Assembly: GCF_014863585.1 (NCBI RefSeq)
Contig: NZ_CP062253.1
Coordinates: 3,622,501-3,686,500 of the forward strand
Origin: Pseudomonas gozinkensis
GTDB lineage: Bacteria > Pseudomonadota > Gammaproteobacteria > Pseudomonadales > Pseudomonadaceae
DNA length: 64,000 bases
Direction of reading: 5' to 3'
Shown: positions 39,555-48,217 of the stretch, piece after piece
How positions within the stretch are numbered: position 1 is the stretch's first letter
Layout: the number at the start of each line of letters is the position of its first letter
Notes under the pieces: model-generated
Seen by the model: only the letters and a program-made list of their open reading frames with translations
Database searches by the model: none
What the model was told of the DNA's origin: nothing
Made by a program: the position numbers and the translations under genes

Positions 39555-42479
39555 TCAACTGCCGAAGTGATAACTCACATCCAGCCACCACTGACGCCCG
39601 TACGGGTCGTAGTTGCCGGTGGGGTAATACGGCCACCCCGCCGAGTCGTCATGCTTGACCTGGTTAAGTACGTTGTTCACGGTCAGCCCGACACTCGCCC
39701 GGTCGTTGAGCTTGTACCGCGCACTGGCGTTGAACACCGTCCACGGCGACAGTCGCCCATCGCCCGCGCCGTTGGTGACCGAACCGTAACGAATCCCCAT
39801 CAGCGTTGCCGTGGCCTTCTGGTAATCCCAGGTCAGGCTCGCATTGACCTTGCTGCGCCAGTCGTAATTGGTGCGCGAGGTACGCCAATCCTGGGTCGGG
39901 GCTTCGTCCGATTCCTTGTAGTAATGCGACAGCACCAGGGTGTAGCCCAGCGCCGAACTGAACGCGCCGTACTGCCCGGCGCCCCAGCGGATGTTGCTCT
40001 TGAAGTCCAGGCCGCTGACTCGCTCGCTGGCGGCGTTGATCGCGTTCACCCGCACCCGCTGCAACTGATTGGGATCGATGGCGGCATTGCCGGGGTTGCG
40101 ATCGACGCGTGCCAGGGTCGACTGGCAGTTGGCCGAGTTGATGTCCTGGGTGCCATTGCGACATTCGTTCTCTTGCTGCAACAGACGGTTTTCGTCGACG
40201 GTGGTCAGCAGATCATCGATCTCCACCCGCCAGAAGTCCGTGGAGAAATCAAAGTTGCGCGACGGCGACCAGACGAAACCGTATGTCCAGGATTTGCCGC
40301 GTTCGGATTCCAGATCCGCCGTTCCGCTCTGGGTGTAATCGACGCGCCCGCGATCACACGCGCCCTCCACGCCCTGGCTGCAACCGTAATAGTCGATCTG
40401 CGCCGGGTAGTAACCGTTGCTGTCGGACTGATAGATGTAGTTCAGGTCCGGGGCGCGGAAACTGGTGCCGTAGCTGCCGCGCACCAGCAGGCTGTTCACC
40501 GGCCGCCATTCGAGGCCGAGGTTGTAGGTTTTCTGTTGTTCGGTACGGCCGCTGAATTTGTATTGGTCCCAACGCCCCGCTGCCGTCGCCAATACGGTGT
40601 CGGTAACCGGAATGCTGAACTCGCCGCCCGCCGCGTAACGCTTGCGCGAGCCGCCGGAGCTTTGCGCCGGGGTCACGCCGTAGAAGCTGCCGTCATTGAG
40701 GCTGTCATCGGGATCGATGCGATATTCCTGCTTGCCCGCCTCCAGCACACCGGCGAATCCCACCGGGCCGGCCGGCAGATCAAACAATTCACCGTTGACC
40801 GAAGCGTTGTAACTGGTCGATACCGACTTGCTGCTCTGCGTCAGGTTGCCGCGAAACTGCTCCCACTCCTGGGGCGTCAGTGGCCGGTCGAGGCGCGAGG
40901 CATCCGGCGCAAACACCGGGTAACCGCCACGGGTGCCCAACTGCGGGCCGAGGTAGAAATCCTGGATCGACGACAGCGGCGTGTAACGCGTGGTGCGCAC
41001 GCTTTTGTACTCGGACCGATTGGCCGCCAGTTCATAGTTCCACCCGGTGTCGGCGATCTTGTCCGAGAGACCCAGGGTGCCGGTCCATGAGGTATCGCGC
41101 CATTTGCTGTTGTTGCTGGTGCGGCCGCCGATTTCCTCTTCACCGAAGCGCCGATACCAGCGCTCCAGATTGCCGCTGTTCTGGTTGATGAAATCCGGCG
41201 AGGTGAAAGTCGGACCACGGGTGTTGTTCTGGATGTGATCGAGGCCGTACATCAAGTCGGCGAAGACCTGACCGCTGTCGCTGAAATGCCAGGTTCCACG
41301 GGTGTAGCCGTCGTAGTTTTCCTTTTGGGTCTGCACGGTCCAGTAATCGTTGTAGATCTGGTCGGTGCGGCAACGCCCGCCGTTGTTGAACAGTTTGTTG
41401 TCGAACGTGCCCTGATACGCGCCACAGCCGGGCCCCAGATAGCGGTTGTTGGTCAGGTCGCGACGGTAGCCGACATCCGCCAGCGGCCCGCTCTGCATGA
41501 AGCCGCGATCATCGGCCCAGATCGGATCGCGGTTGGTCAGTTCGAGTCCGAACAACCCGTCGAAGTCGCCCCAACTGCCACCGCCGCTGATCTGCAAGCG
41601 CTGGTTGTCGCCGCCGCCGCGCTCGCTGGTGCCGCCCTTGAGGTTGACGTCGACGCCATTCATTTTGTCCTTGAGGATGATGTTCACCACCCCGGCAATC
41701 GCATCAGACCCGTAGATCGCCGAGGCGCCGCTGCTGAGCACTTCGATGCGGTCGATGATCGCCGACGGAATATTCGCCAGGTTGGTGAAGTTGACCTTGC
41801 CATCGTACGGTGTCGGGTAATCGGCGACCCGCCGGCCGTTGATCAGCACCAGCGTGTGGTTGGGGCCAAGTCCGCGCAGGTTGAGGGCGCTGGCCGCCGG
41901 TTGCCAGGTGTTGCCGTAGTCTTCGCCCTGGGTCATGCCGGTGTTTTGCGTCTGCGTGGCGAGGGCGTCGTAGACGTTTTTGTAGCCGCGCGCTTCCATT
42001 TCTTCGTGGGTGATGACGTTGACCGGGGTCGCACCATCGCTCTGGGCACGGGCGATACGCGAGCCGGTGACGGTGACTTTTTCCATGCGGTAATCGGCGC
42101 TGCTGGCGGGCACCACGGCAGCCGCCTTGAGCGGCGCGGTGCTTGGCGCATCGGCCGGGCGAATGCTCAGGCCCTGGGTGCCCTGCTCGACTTGCAGACC
42201 GCTGCCGAGCAAGGCCTTCTCCACCGCCTGACGGCCACCCAATGCGCCGCGCACTGCACTGCTGCGCTTGCCCTGAACCAGATTCTGGCTGAAGGAGATC
42301 GGCACGCCGGTCTGGCGCGAGATGTCCAGCAGCACCTCGTCGAGGGCCCCTGCGGCGATGTCGAAGGTAAAGACCTGAGTGGCGGCGTCTTGTGCCTGAA
42401 CGGCGGCCGGGACAATGCCCGTCGCCAGCACGATGGCCAGCGTCAGGCGGGACAATTGTTGTTGTTTGAATGAGAACAT
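39555..42479 (-). CDS. FecA-type TonB receptor with STN signalling domain
   Basis: This 974-aa receptor has a signal peptide (LTLAIVLATGIVPAAVQAQ) and an STN/secretin N-terminal domain at about residues 30-85 (FTFDIAAGALDEVLLDISRQ), which signals to FecR. Next comes the TonB-box region MEKVTVTGSRIAR, a plug with LRGLGPNHTLVLINGRR and IYGSDAIAGVVNIIL, and a barrel ending WLDVSYHFGS. The ATG at 42479 gives the signal peptide. It follows fecI- and fecR-like genes on the same strand, so ligand binding probably activates the ECF sigma factor. The ligand is not known; the receptor sequence resembles general TonB receptors more than ferric citrate FecA. Confidence 0.92.
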   Translation of the reverse strand: MFSFKQQQLSRLTLAIVLATGIVPAAVQAQDAATQVFTFDIAAGALDEVLLDISRQTGVPISFSQNLVQGKRSSAVRGALGGRQAVEKALLGSGLQVEQGTQGLSIRPADAPSTAPLKAAAVVPASSADYRMEKVTVTGSRIARAQSDGATPVNVITHEEMEARGYKNVYDALATQTQNTGMTQGEDYGNTWQPAASALNLRGLGPNHTLVLINGRRVADYPTPYDGKVNFTNLANIPSAIIDRIEVLSSGASAIYGSDAIAGVVNIILKDKMNGVDVNLKGGTSERGGGDNQRLQISGGGSWGDFDGLFGLELTNRDPIWADDRGFMQSGPLADVGYRRDLTNNRYLGPGCGAYQGTFDNKLFNNGGRCRTDQIYNDYWTVQTQKENYDGYTRGTWHFSDSGQVFADLMYGLDHIQNNTRGPTFTSPDFINQNSGNLERWYRRFGEEEIGGRTSNNSKWRDTSWTGTLGLSDKIADTGWNYELAANRSEYKSVRTTRYTPLSSIQDFYLGPQLGTRGGYPVFAPDASRLDRPLTPQEWEQFRGNLTQSSKSVSTSYNASVNGELFDLPAGPVGFAGVLEAGKQEYRIDPDDSLNDGSFYGVTPAQSSGGSRKRYAAGGEFSIPVTDTVLATAAGRWDQYKFSGRTEQQKTYNLGLEWRPVNSLLVRGSYGTSFRAPDLNYIYQSDSNGYYPAQIDYYGCSQGVEGACDRGRVDYTQSGTADLESERGKSWTYGFVWSPSRNFDFSTDFWRVEIDDLLTTVDENRLLQQENECRNGTQDINSANCQSTLARVDRNPGNAAIDPNQLQRVRVNAINAASERVSGLDFKSNIRWGAGQYGAFSSALGYTLVLSHYYKESDEAPTQDWRTSRTNYDWRSKVNASLTWDYQKATATLMGIRYGSVTNGAGDGRLSPWTVFNASARYKLNDRASVGLTVNNVLNQVKHDDSAGWPYYPTGNYDPYGRQWWLDVSYHFGS

Positions 42480-42570
42480 CGAGGGGCTTCCCTGTTGAAG
42501 GCGTCTGCTGGGAATGAGCAGTGGGCCGGCGCTTTTTATAGGGGTGCGGATAGACCGGGAAGTTATGGAT

Positions 42571-43518
42571 TTATAACCGCGCTTCAATGCTGACCCAGTA
42601 CGGGTTGTGCCAGGTGACACGGATCGGCAGCGAACGCTCCAGCAGCTGCAGGGTGCGGTCGCTGTCATCCAGCGGATAGAGGCCGCTGAGGCGCAGACCG
42701 GCGACCTCGGGGCTCAGATGCAAGATGCCGCGACGGTAACTGCGCAGGCTGTCGATGACCTCGCTCAAGGGGCGATCGCGCACCTCGAGCCGTCCCTGCA
42801 CCCAGGCACTTTCCTGTCCTTTGCTGCGTTCCAGCGCGAGGATTTCCCGAGCGTCGAACAGCAGGCTTTCACCCGCCTCCACCACTTGCCGCGCACCGCT
42901 GGCGGTGACCACTTCGACCTGCGAATGCAGCATCACCAACCGCGTCGAATCCTCACCGCGCTGCACCAGAAATTTCGTCCCGAGCGCACGCATCCGCCCA
43001 TGTTCGGTTTCGACCACAAATGGCCGGGCCAGATTCTTCGCGACATCGATCAGCAGCTCTCCGCTGCGCAAGTCCAGCAGGCGTTCCACGCTATCGAAAC
43101 GCGGCACCACACGACTGCGGGCGTTCAACGTCAGGGCGCTGCCGTCCTCGAGGGTGAATTCACGTCGTTCACCAGTACCGGTCGACAACTCGCCGGATTC
43201 GGGCAGCCAGCCATAACGTCGACCGAGCAAGCCCGCTAACACGGCGATGCCGAGTACGCTCAAACTGCCGCTGAGGAACCGTCGGCGACTGGACGGCGCA
43301 TTCAGGCTGTGCAGCACACTCTCACGGGGCAGTCCGCGCAGGTTCGAATGGCGCAGCAGATTCAAACCGCCCCCCATTTGCTCGATGATCTGCTGATGCC
43401 GTGGATCTGCCGTGCGCCAGGCGTCGAACGCAGCACGCTCCTGCAAGCTGACATCCCCCGATTGCAGCAGCGCCATCCATTGCGCGGCTTCGTCGATCAG
43501 CGTTTCGTCCGACCTCAT
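42571..43518 (-). CDS. FecR-type anti-sigma/transmembrane regulator
   Basis: This 315-aa regulator passes the signal from the periplasmic STN domain to the ECF sigma factor. It has a cytoplasmic DUF4880-like N-terminus (DEAAQWMALLQSGDVSLQERAAFDAW), one membrane helix (FLSGSLSVLGIAVLAGLLG), and a FecR domain (REFTLEDGSALTLNARSRVV). A C-terminal STN-like tail (YPLDDSDRTLQLLERSLP) follows. The ATG at 43518 overlaps the sigma-factor stop (ATGA); the alternative ATG seven codons earlier lies inside the sigma gene. Confidence 0.93.
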   Translation of the reverse strand: MRSDETLIDEAAQWMALLQSGDVSLQERAAFDAWRTADPRHQQIIEQMGGGLNLLRHSNLRGLPRESVLHSLNAPSSRRRFLSGSLSVLGIAVLAGLLGRRYGWLPESGELSTGTGERREFTLEDGSALTLNARSRVVPRFDSVERLLDLRSGELLIDVAKNLARPFVVETEHGRMRALGTKFLVQRGEDSTRLVMLHSQVEVVTASGARQVVEAGESLLFDAREILALERSKGQESAWVQGRLEVRDRPLSEVIDSLRSYRRGILHLSPEVAGLRLSGLYPLDDSDRTLQLLERSLPIRVTWHNPYWVSIEARL

Positions 43519-44021
43519 GCCTGCATCGCCTGATAGCAACGTTTGAACGCCTCGACCATGTATTGCTGCACGCGGCTGGTGGACACGCCGAGGCGTTCGC
43601 CGATTTCGCTGTAGGTCAGGCCATCAAGCTGGTGATAGAGAAACGCAGCCTTGGCCTTGGCCGACAAGCCGTTAAGCAAGCGATCCACCGCCAGCAGCGT
43701 TTCGATCACCAACTCCCGTTCCTCGGGAGACGGATGCACCGGCTCCGGCGCCAAGGCAAGGCTTTGCAGATAGGCGCGCTCCAGATCCTGCCGGCGCCAG
43801 CCTTCATAGACCAGCCGCCGCGCAATCGTGGTCAACAGCGCGCGGGGTTCGCGAATCGCCAGCGGATCGGGCAGCGCCAACACCCGAAGAAAAGTTTCCG
43901 AAGCAATGTCCTGTGCGCTGTGCGGGCAGCCCAGGGTTCGGCTGACCGCGGCACACAACCATCGGTAGTCCTTTTGGAACATCTGTCCGATGACCTGGTA
44001 ATGCGGGTTGTGACTCCCCAT
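43515..44021 (-). CDS. FecI-type ECF sigma factor
   Basis: This 168-aa sigma-70 family ECF factor has region 2 (FQKDYRWLCAAVSRTLGCPHSAQDIASETFLRVL) and region 4 (LDGLTYSEIGERLGVSTSRVQQYM). It is first in a fecI-fecR-fecA order and probably directs transcription of the receptor gene. The 298 bp upstream, up to the divergent hoxX-like gene, has AT-rich stretches but no convincing Fur box, so iron control could not be shown from sequence. Confidence 0.93.
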   Translation of the reverse strand: MGSHNPHYQVIGQMFQKDYRWLCAAVSRTLGCPHSAQDIASETFLRVLALPDPLAIREPRALLTTIARRLVYEGWRRQDLERAYLQSLALAPEPVHPSPEERELVIETLLAVDRLLNGLSAKAKAAFLYHQLDGLTYSEIGERLGVSTSRVQQYMVEAFKRCYQAMQA

Positions 44022-44319
44022 GCCTTACTCCCTGAAAACGGGCTCCACCCGCTGCGAAAATCCATGGATACGCCGGGATCTTCCGGCGTTGATCAGGGGT
44101 GCGACTGTGCAATAGCGCCTGAGACATTTGAAGTAATAAAAAATCAGGACAAGCAAACCTTTGAGAATAAGGCCTGTCGTCGCCACGGCAACACTGGCTG
44201 ACACAACGTTGATCTCGATCACTGGCGCCCGCCACGCCACTCTCTAACCTTGCGCCTCCATCGATAGCCACGGACGGCTCACCGGGAGCCTGCGGCTGAC
44301 CTTTCAAGGAAGAGCAATC
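44022..44319. other. Divergent intergenic region between fecI-type gene and hoxX
   Basis: This 298-bp gap has an AT-rich core (GAAGTAATAAAAAATCAGG near 44130) where a promoter for either gene could lie. A Fur box was searched for by eye and not found. No repeat or small gene is evident. Confidence 0.4.
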
Positions 44320-46038
44320 ATGCGATCACTCAACATCATTCTTCTGTCGTCGGCATTCAACGGCCTGACCCAGCGCGCGTGGCTGGAACTGCGTCAGGCC
44401 GGACATTCACCCAGCGTGGTGCTGTTTACCGACGAAACCGCCGTGTGCGAACAAATCGAAAACAGCGGTGCCGACCTGGTGATCTGCCCGTTTCTCAAGG
44501 ACCGTGTTCCCCACGCACTGTGGAGCAACCCGCAGCGTCCGGTTGTCATCATTCACCCCGGCATCGTCGGTGATCGCGGTGCCAGCGCACTGGACTGGGC
44601 AATCATGCGCGAGCTGCCGTCCTGGGGCGTGACCGCCCTGCAAGCGGTGGAGGAAATGGACGCTGGTCCGGTCTGGGCCACTTGCGAATTCAACCTGCCG
44701 ACAGGCCTGCGCAAATCCGAGCTGTACAACGGCCGGGTCAGCGACGCGGCGATCCGTTGTATCCGTGAAGTGGTGGAAAAATTCATCGAAGGCTTTGTGC
44801 CGGTGGCGCTGGATTACAACGATCCGAAAGTGCGTGGACGCTTGCAACCGAACATGAAACAGGACGACCGCACCTTCAGCTGGCACGACTGTTCGCGCTT
44901 CATCAAGCGCTGCATCGACGCGGCGGACGGCCAGCCCGGCGTACTCGCCAGCCTCGCCGGTGGACAGTATTACGTGTTCGACGCGCACCCCGATCAGCGC
45001 ACTGGCATCCCCGGCGAGATTCTCGCGGTACACGACGACGCAGTACTCGTAGCGACCGGTGATCACAGCCTGTGGATCGGCTCGCTGCGACGCAAACCGC
45101 AACCGGGCGAAGAGACCTTCAAGCGTCCTGCGCGGCATGTGCTGGCCGGAAAGTTGTCCGGCGTGCCGGTGCTGGACTGGTCGGTTGCCAACGCGCCGTT
45201 CAGCGACGAGGCGTATCAACCGATCCGTTATCGCGAGTCCGGTCAGGTCGGCGAGCTGACGCTGGAGTTCTACAACGGCGCCATGAGCACCGAACAATGC
45301 CGACGCATGGTCGAGGCGCTGCGCTGGGCAAAATCCCGCGACACCCAGGTGTTGTTGATCAAGGGCGGACGCGGCAGTTTTTCCAACGGTGTGCACCTGA
45401 ACGTGATTCAGGCCGCCGAGGATCCGGGTGCCGAAGCCTGGGCCAATATCCAGGCCATCGATGATGTGTGCGAAGCATTGCTCAGCGCGCGGCAACTGGT
45501 GGTCAGCGGTCTCACCGGCAATGCGGGCGCCGGCGGTGTGATGCTCGCACTGGCGGCTGACATTGTGTTCGCCCGCGCCGATATCGTGCTCAATCCGCAT
45601 TACAAAAGCATGGGCCTGTACGGCTCGGAATACTGGACCTACAGCCTGCCCCGCGCCATCGGCCCGGCCATGGCCGAACAATTGACCCAGGCCTGCCTGC
45701 CGGTCAGCGCTGCGCAGGCGCTGCAACTGGGCATGGTCCAGGAAATCGGCCCGCGCTGCCCCGACGAGTTTTCGCTGTGGCTGCTGCAACGGGCCAACAG
45801 CGTGCTCAGCGATCCGACGTATGCGCCGGTGCGCGAACGCAAGCTGCGGGTCGATCATGTGCTGATCCGCCAATGCCGCGAGGCCGAGCTGCAAGAGATG
45901 CAGGAAGACATGCTGTACAACCGCAATCAGTTCGCCGAGAAGTGCCGCAACTTCGTCTACAAGCGCAAGACTTGCTGCACGCCGGCGCGGTTGGTGGAGG
46001 ATTGGGCGCGGGTGCGTGATGTCGAAGTGGCTGACTGA
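44320..46038 (+). CDS. hoxX: HoxX-like protein (formyltransferase + enoyl-CoA hydratase fusion)
   Basis: This 572-aa two-domain protein matches HoxX. The N-terminal half is formyltransferase-like, with VVIIHPGIVGDRG carrying H79 and KSELYNGRVSDAAI. The C-terminal half (about residues 305-545) is crotonase-like, with VLLIKGGRGSFSNGVHLNVI, GNAGAGGVMLALAADIVF and NPHYKSMGLYGSEYW. In hydrogen-oxidising bacteria HoxX makes CO from formyl-THF for the Fe(CN)2CO centre of NiFe hydrogenase under aerobic conditions. No hydrogenase or hyp gene is in the window, so its role here is open. The ATG follows GGAAGAGCA. A LysR gene follows 60 bp downstream on the same strand. Confidence 0.88.
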   Translation: MRSLNIILLSSAFNGLTQRAWLELRQAGHSPSVVLFTDETAVCEQIENSGADLVICPFLKDRVPHALWSNPQRPVVIIHPGIVGDRGASALDWAIMRELPSWGVTALQAVEEMDAGPVWATCEFNLPTGLRKSELYNGRVSDAAIRCIREVVEKFIEGFVPVALDYNDPKVRGRLQPNMKQDDRTFSWHDCSRFIKRCIDAADGQPGVLASLAGGQYYVFDAHPDQRTGIPGEILAVHDDAVLVATGDHSLWIGSLRRKPQPGEETFKRPARHVLAGKLSGVPVLDWSVANAPFSDEAYQPIRYRESGQVGELTLEFYNGAMSTEQCRRMVEALRWAKSRDTQVLLIKGGRGSFSNGVHLNVIQAAEDPGAEAWANIQAIDDVCEALLSARQLVVSGLTGNAGAGGVMLALAADIVFARADIVLNPHYKSMGLYGSEYWTYSLPRAIGPAMAEQLTQACLPVSAAQALQLGMVQEIGPRCPDEFSLWLLQRANSVLSDPTYAPVRERKLRVDHVLIRQCREAELQEMQEDMLYNRNQFAEKCRNFVYKRKTCCTPARLVEDWARVRDVEVAD

Positions 46039-46098
46039 ACAATGACGCGGTCCCGGGGCTGCCCGTACAATGCGCGCACCTCAACCACCGGCCCGCCC

Positions 46099-46962
46099 AT
46101 GGACATCGACCTCGCCCGCACCTTTCTGGAAATCGTCCGCCACGGCAGCCTCGCCGCGGCGGCTGAAAAGCTGTTCGTCACCCAAACGGCGATCACTGCC
46201 CGGGTCCAGAAACTCGAAAGTCAGTTGGGCAGCACGCTGTTCGTGCGCAACCGTGCCGGTGCGCGGCTGACCGCCAACGGCGAGGCCTTTGTGGTCTACG
46301 CCAATCAACTGGTGCAGACCTGGGAAGCGGCGCGCCGCGACCTGCCCTTGCCCGAGGGCTATCACAACGTGCTGCACATCGGCGGCGAGGTCAGCCTGTG
46401 CAACCCGCTGATGCTCAGCTGGGCTGCTGAGCTGCGGGAGAAAATCCCCGGCCATGCGTTGCGCATGGACATCCGCGACGGCGAAAACCTGCTGCGCCAG
46501 CTCGAACTGGGGGTGCTCGATGCGGCGCTGGTCTATCAACCGGAATACTGGCCGGGGCTGCAGGTCGAGCAGGTGCTGGAAGAGAAACTGATTCTGGTCA
46601 CCACGCCCGGCCGCCCTGCCCCTTACGTGTACATCGACTGGGGCCCGGACTTCCGCCGCCAGCACGACGCGGCCCTGCCGGAAAAGGCCAAGGCCGCTCT
46701 GAGCTTCAACCTCGGCCCGCTGGCCCTGCAATACATCCTGGAGAACGGCGGCAGCGGCTATTTCCGGACCCGGGTCGTGCGCACTTATCTGGAAAGCGGC
46801 GCGCTGGAGCCGGTCACCAAAGCCCCGGAATTCGGCTATCCGACCTACCTCGTCTATTCCCGCGACCGCGACTCGGCGATCCTGCAACAGGCGTTCGATC
46901 TGCTGCGCGAAGTCATCAGGGCCGATGATGACTGGTCGCAGCGCTGGAACCCGTTGAGCTGA
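46099..46962 (+). CDS. LysR-family transcriptional regulator
   Basis: This 287-aa regulator has an N-terminal winged helix-turn-helix (DLARTFLEIVRHGSLAAAAE, then FVTQTAITARVQKLESQLG) and a C-terminal co-inducer-binding domain. The ATG at 46099 gives MDIDLARTF, the usual LysR start; earlier in-frame codons overlap the hoxX end. It lies just after hoxX in the same direction and may regulate it, but no palindromic site was identified. Confidence 0.92.
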   Translation: MDIDLARTFLEIVRHGSLAAAAEKLFVTQTAITARVQKLESQLGSTLFVRNRAGARLTANGEAFVVYANQLVQTWEAARRDLPLPEGYHNVLHIGGEVSLCNPLMLSWAAELREKIPGHALRMDIRDGENLLRQLELGVLDAALVYQPEYWPGLQVEQVLEEKLILVTTPGRPAPYVYIDWGPDFRRQHDAALPEKAKAALSFNLGPLALQYILENGGSGYFRTRVVRTYLESGALEPVTKAPEFGYPTYLVYSRDRDSAILQQAFDLLREVIRADDDWSQRWNPLS

Positions 46963-47071
46963 CGGCCGCCATACACCGGATCATGGCAGTTGTGACCTGA
47001 AGGTTGCCCCTGCACAAACGGCGGGATCGGCTAATCTGCCGGGATAATGACAATATCCGCAGGTGACCGCA

Positions 47072-48217
47072 GTGAGGCAGACCACCGAGGCATTTCGCAG
47101 CCGCTACCGTGCGGCGATCCATCCGCGCTACAACCCGTGGCTGCACGGCGCGTTCGTGCTGCTGTTCGGCGCGCTGGCCATCGGCGCGTTCTGGAGCAGC
47201 GTGCACCAGGTGCGGCCGCTGGAATGGCTGACCGTGCCGCTGACCCTGCTGTTCTTCAATTTCGGCGTGTACATGGTGCACCGCCACCTCGGCCACCATA
47301 AAAAAAGCTTCGCCCGAATGTTCTACGCCCGGCATGCGGGCGATCATCACAGCTTCTTCACCCCCGGCCACATGACTTACGACGGCGCCCGCGACTGGCG
47401 GGTGATCCTGTTTCCGGCCTGGCTGATCGTGCTGCACACCCTGGCGATCACCTTGCCCCTGTGGTGGCTGTTCGCGCAGATCAACGCCAACGTCGCCGGG
47501 CTGTTCGGCGGCTGCATGGTGTTCGGCTACCTGACCTATGAAGTGTTCCATGCCTGCGAGCATCTGCCGCCGCAGAACCCGCTGACCCGCCTGCCGTGGA
47601 TCCGCCAGATGCGCCGCCTGCACGAGCTGCATCACCGTCGCGAGCGCATGCAGGAGCGAAATTTCAACATCGTTTTTCCGCTGATGGACTACCTGTTCGG
47701 CACCCTCTACTGGGAGCCGGATACCGCCCCTTCAACCGATTCGAGAACGCCCATGACCCGCATGCAGCACACAGTCGACATCGCCGGTGATCCGATCGCC
47801 GTCCTCGCCTACGCCGCCACCGTCAGTCGCTGGCCTGAATGGCACCCGTCTTCGCTGAAGATTGACGGTCCCAGCGGTGCGCTGCATGCCGGGGCGCGAT
47901 TCGACGAGGACATCCACGCCGGCGGTCGCGAGGGGCATTTGCGCTGGGAAGTCACCGAGTACCTGCCCGGCCGGCGCTGGTGTGCCCGGGCCCAGGGTGA
48001 TCAGGGTCTGTCGTTGCTGCTGACCTATGAATGCTCGGCGCACAACGATGCCACGCGGTTCGTGCGTACCCTCGATTACCAGTTCGAGGGCATCGGTCTG
48101 CGCATTGCCAACCACCTGCTGCTCAAACGGCGCATTGATCGCGAATCGGCGGCTTCGATGCTGGCCCTGCGCGACATGGCGACCCGGCACCTGGCCCTTG
48201 CAGGAGCTCACGTGTGA
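47072..48217 (+). CDS. Membrane hydroxylase fused to SRPBCC domain
   Basis: This ~381-aa fusion has an N-terminal fatty-acid-hydroxylase-type membrane domain (residues ~1-225) with four hydrophobic segments and His boxes MVHRHLGHHKK, HAGDHHSFF, HACEH and LHELHHRRE, expected to bind a di-iron centre. The C-terminal SRPBCC/polyketide-cyclase-like domain starts at MTRMQHTVDIAGDPIAVL. An in-frame ATG at 47753 sits exactly at the junction, so a separate C-terminal product is conceivable. I chose the GTG at 47072 because AGGTG lies 6 nt upstream; a GTG at 47063 is the alternative. It overlaps the next gene (GTGA). Substrate unknown. Confidence 0.85.
   Translation: MRQTTEAFRSRYRAAIHPRYNPWLHGAFVLLFGALAIGAFWSSVHQVRPLEWLTVPLTLLFFNFGVYMVHRHLGHHKKSFARMFYARHAGDHHSFFTPGHMTYDGARDWRVILFPAWLIVLHTLAITLPLWWLFAQINANVAGLFGGCMVFGYLTYEVFHACEHLPPQNPLTRLPWIRQMRRLHELHHRRERMQERNFNIVFPLMDYLFGTLYWEPDTAPSTDSRTPMTRMQHTVDIAGDPIAVLAYAATVSRWPEWHPSSLKIDGPSGALHAGARFDEDIHAGGREGHLRWEVTEYLPGRRWCARAQGDQGLSLLLTYECSAHNDATRFVRTLDYQFEGIGLRIANHLLLKRRIDRESAASMLALRDMATRHLALAGAHV

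Noticed and set aside
44022..44319. Fur box upstream of the fecI-type gene
   Set aside because: No 19-bp GATAATGATAATCATTATC-like match was found by eye; a weak TTGAGAATAAGG is not enough.
41235..45894. Long frames opposite the fecA-type gene and hoxX
   Set aside because: They are fully overlapped by genes with clear domains. The antisense proteins are unlike any family and lack start signals.
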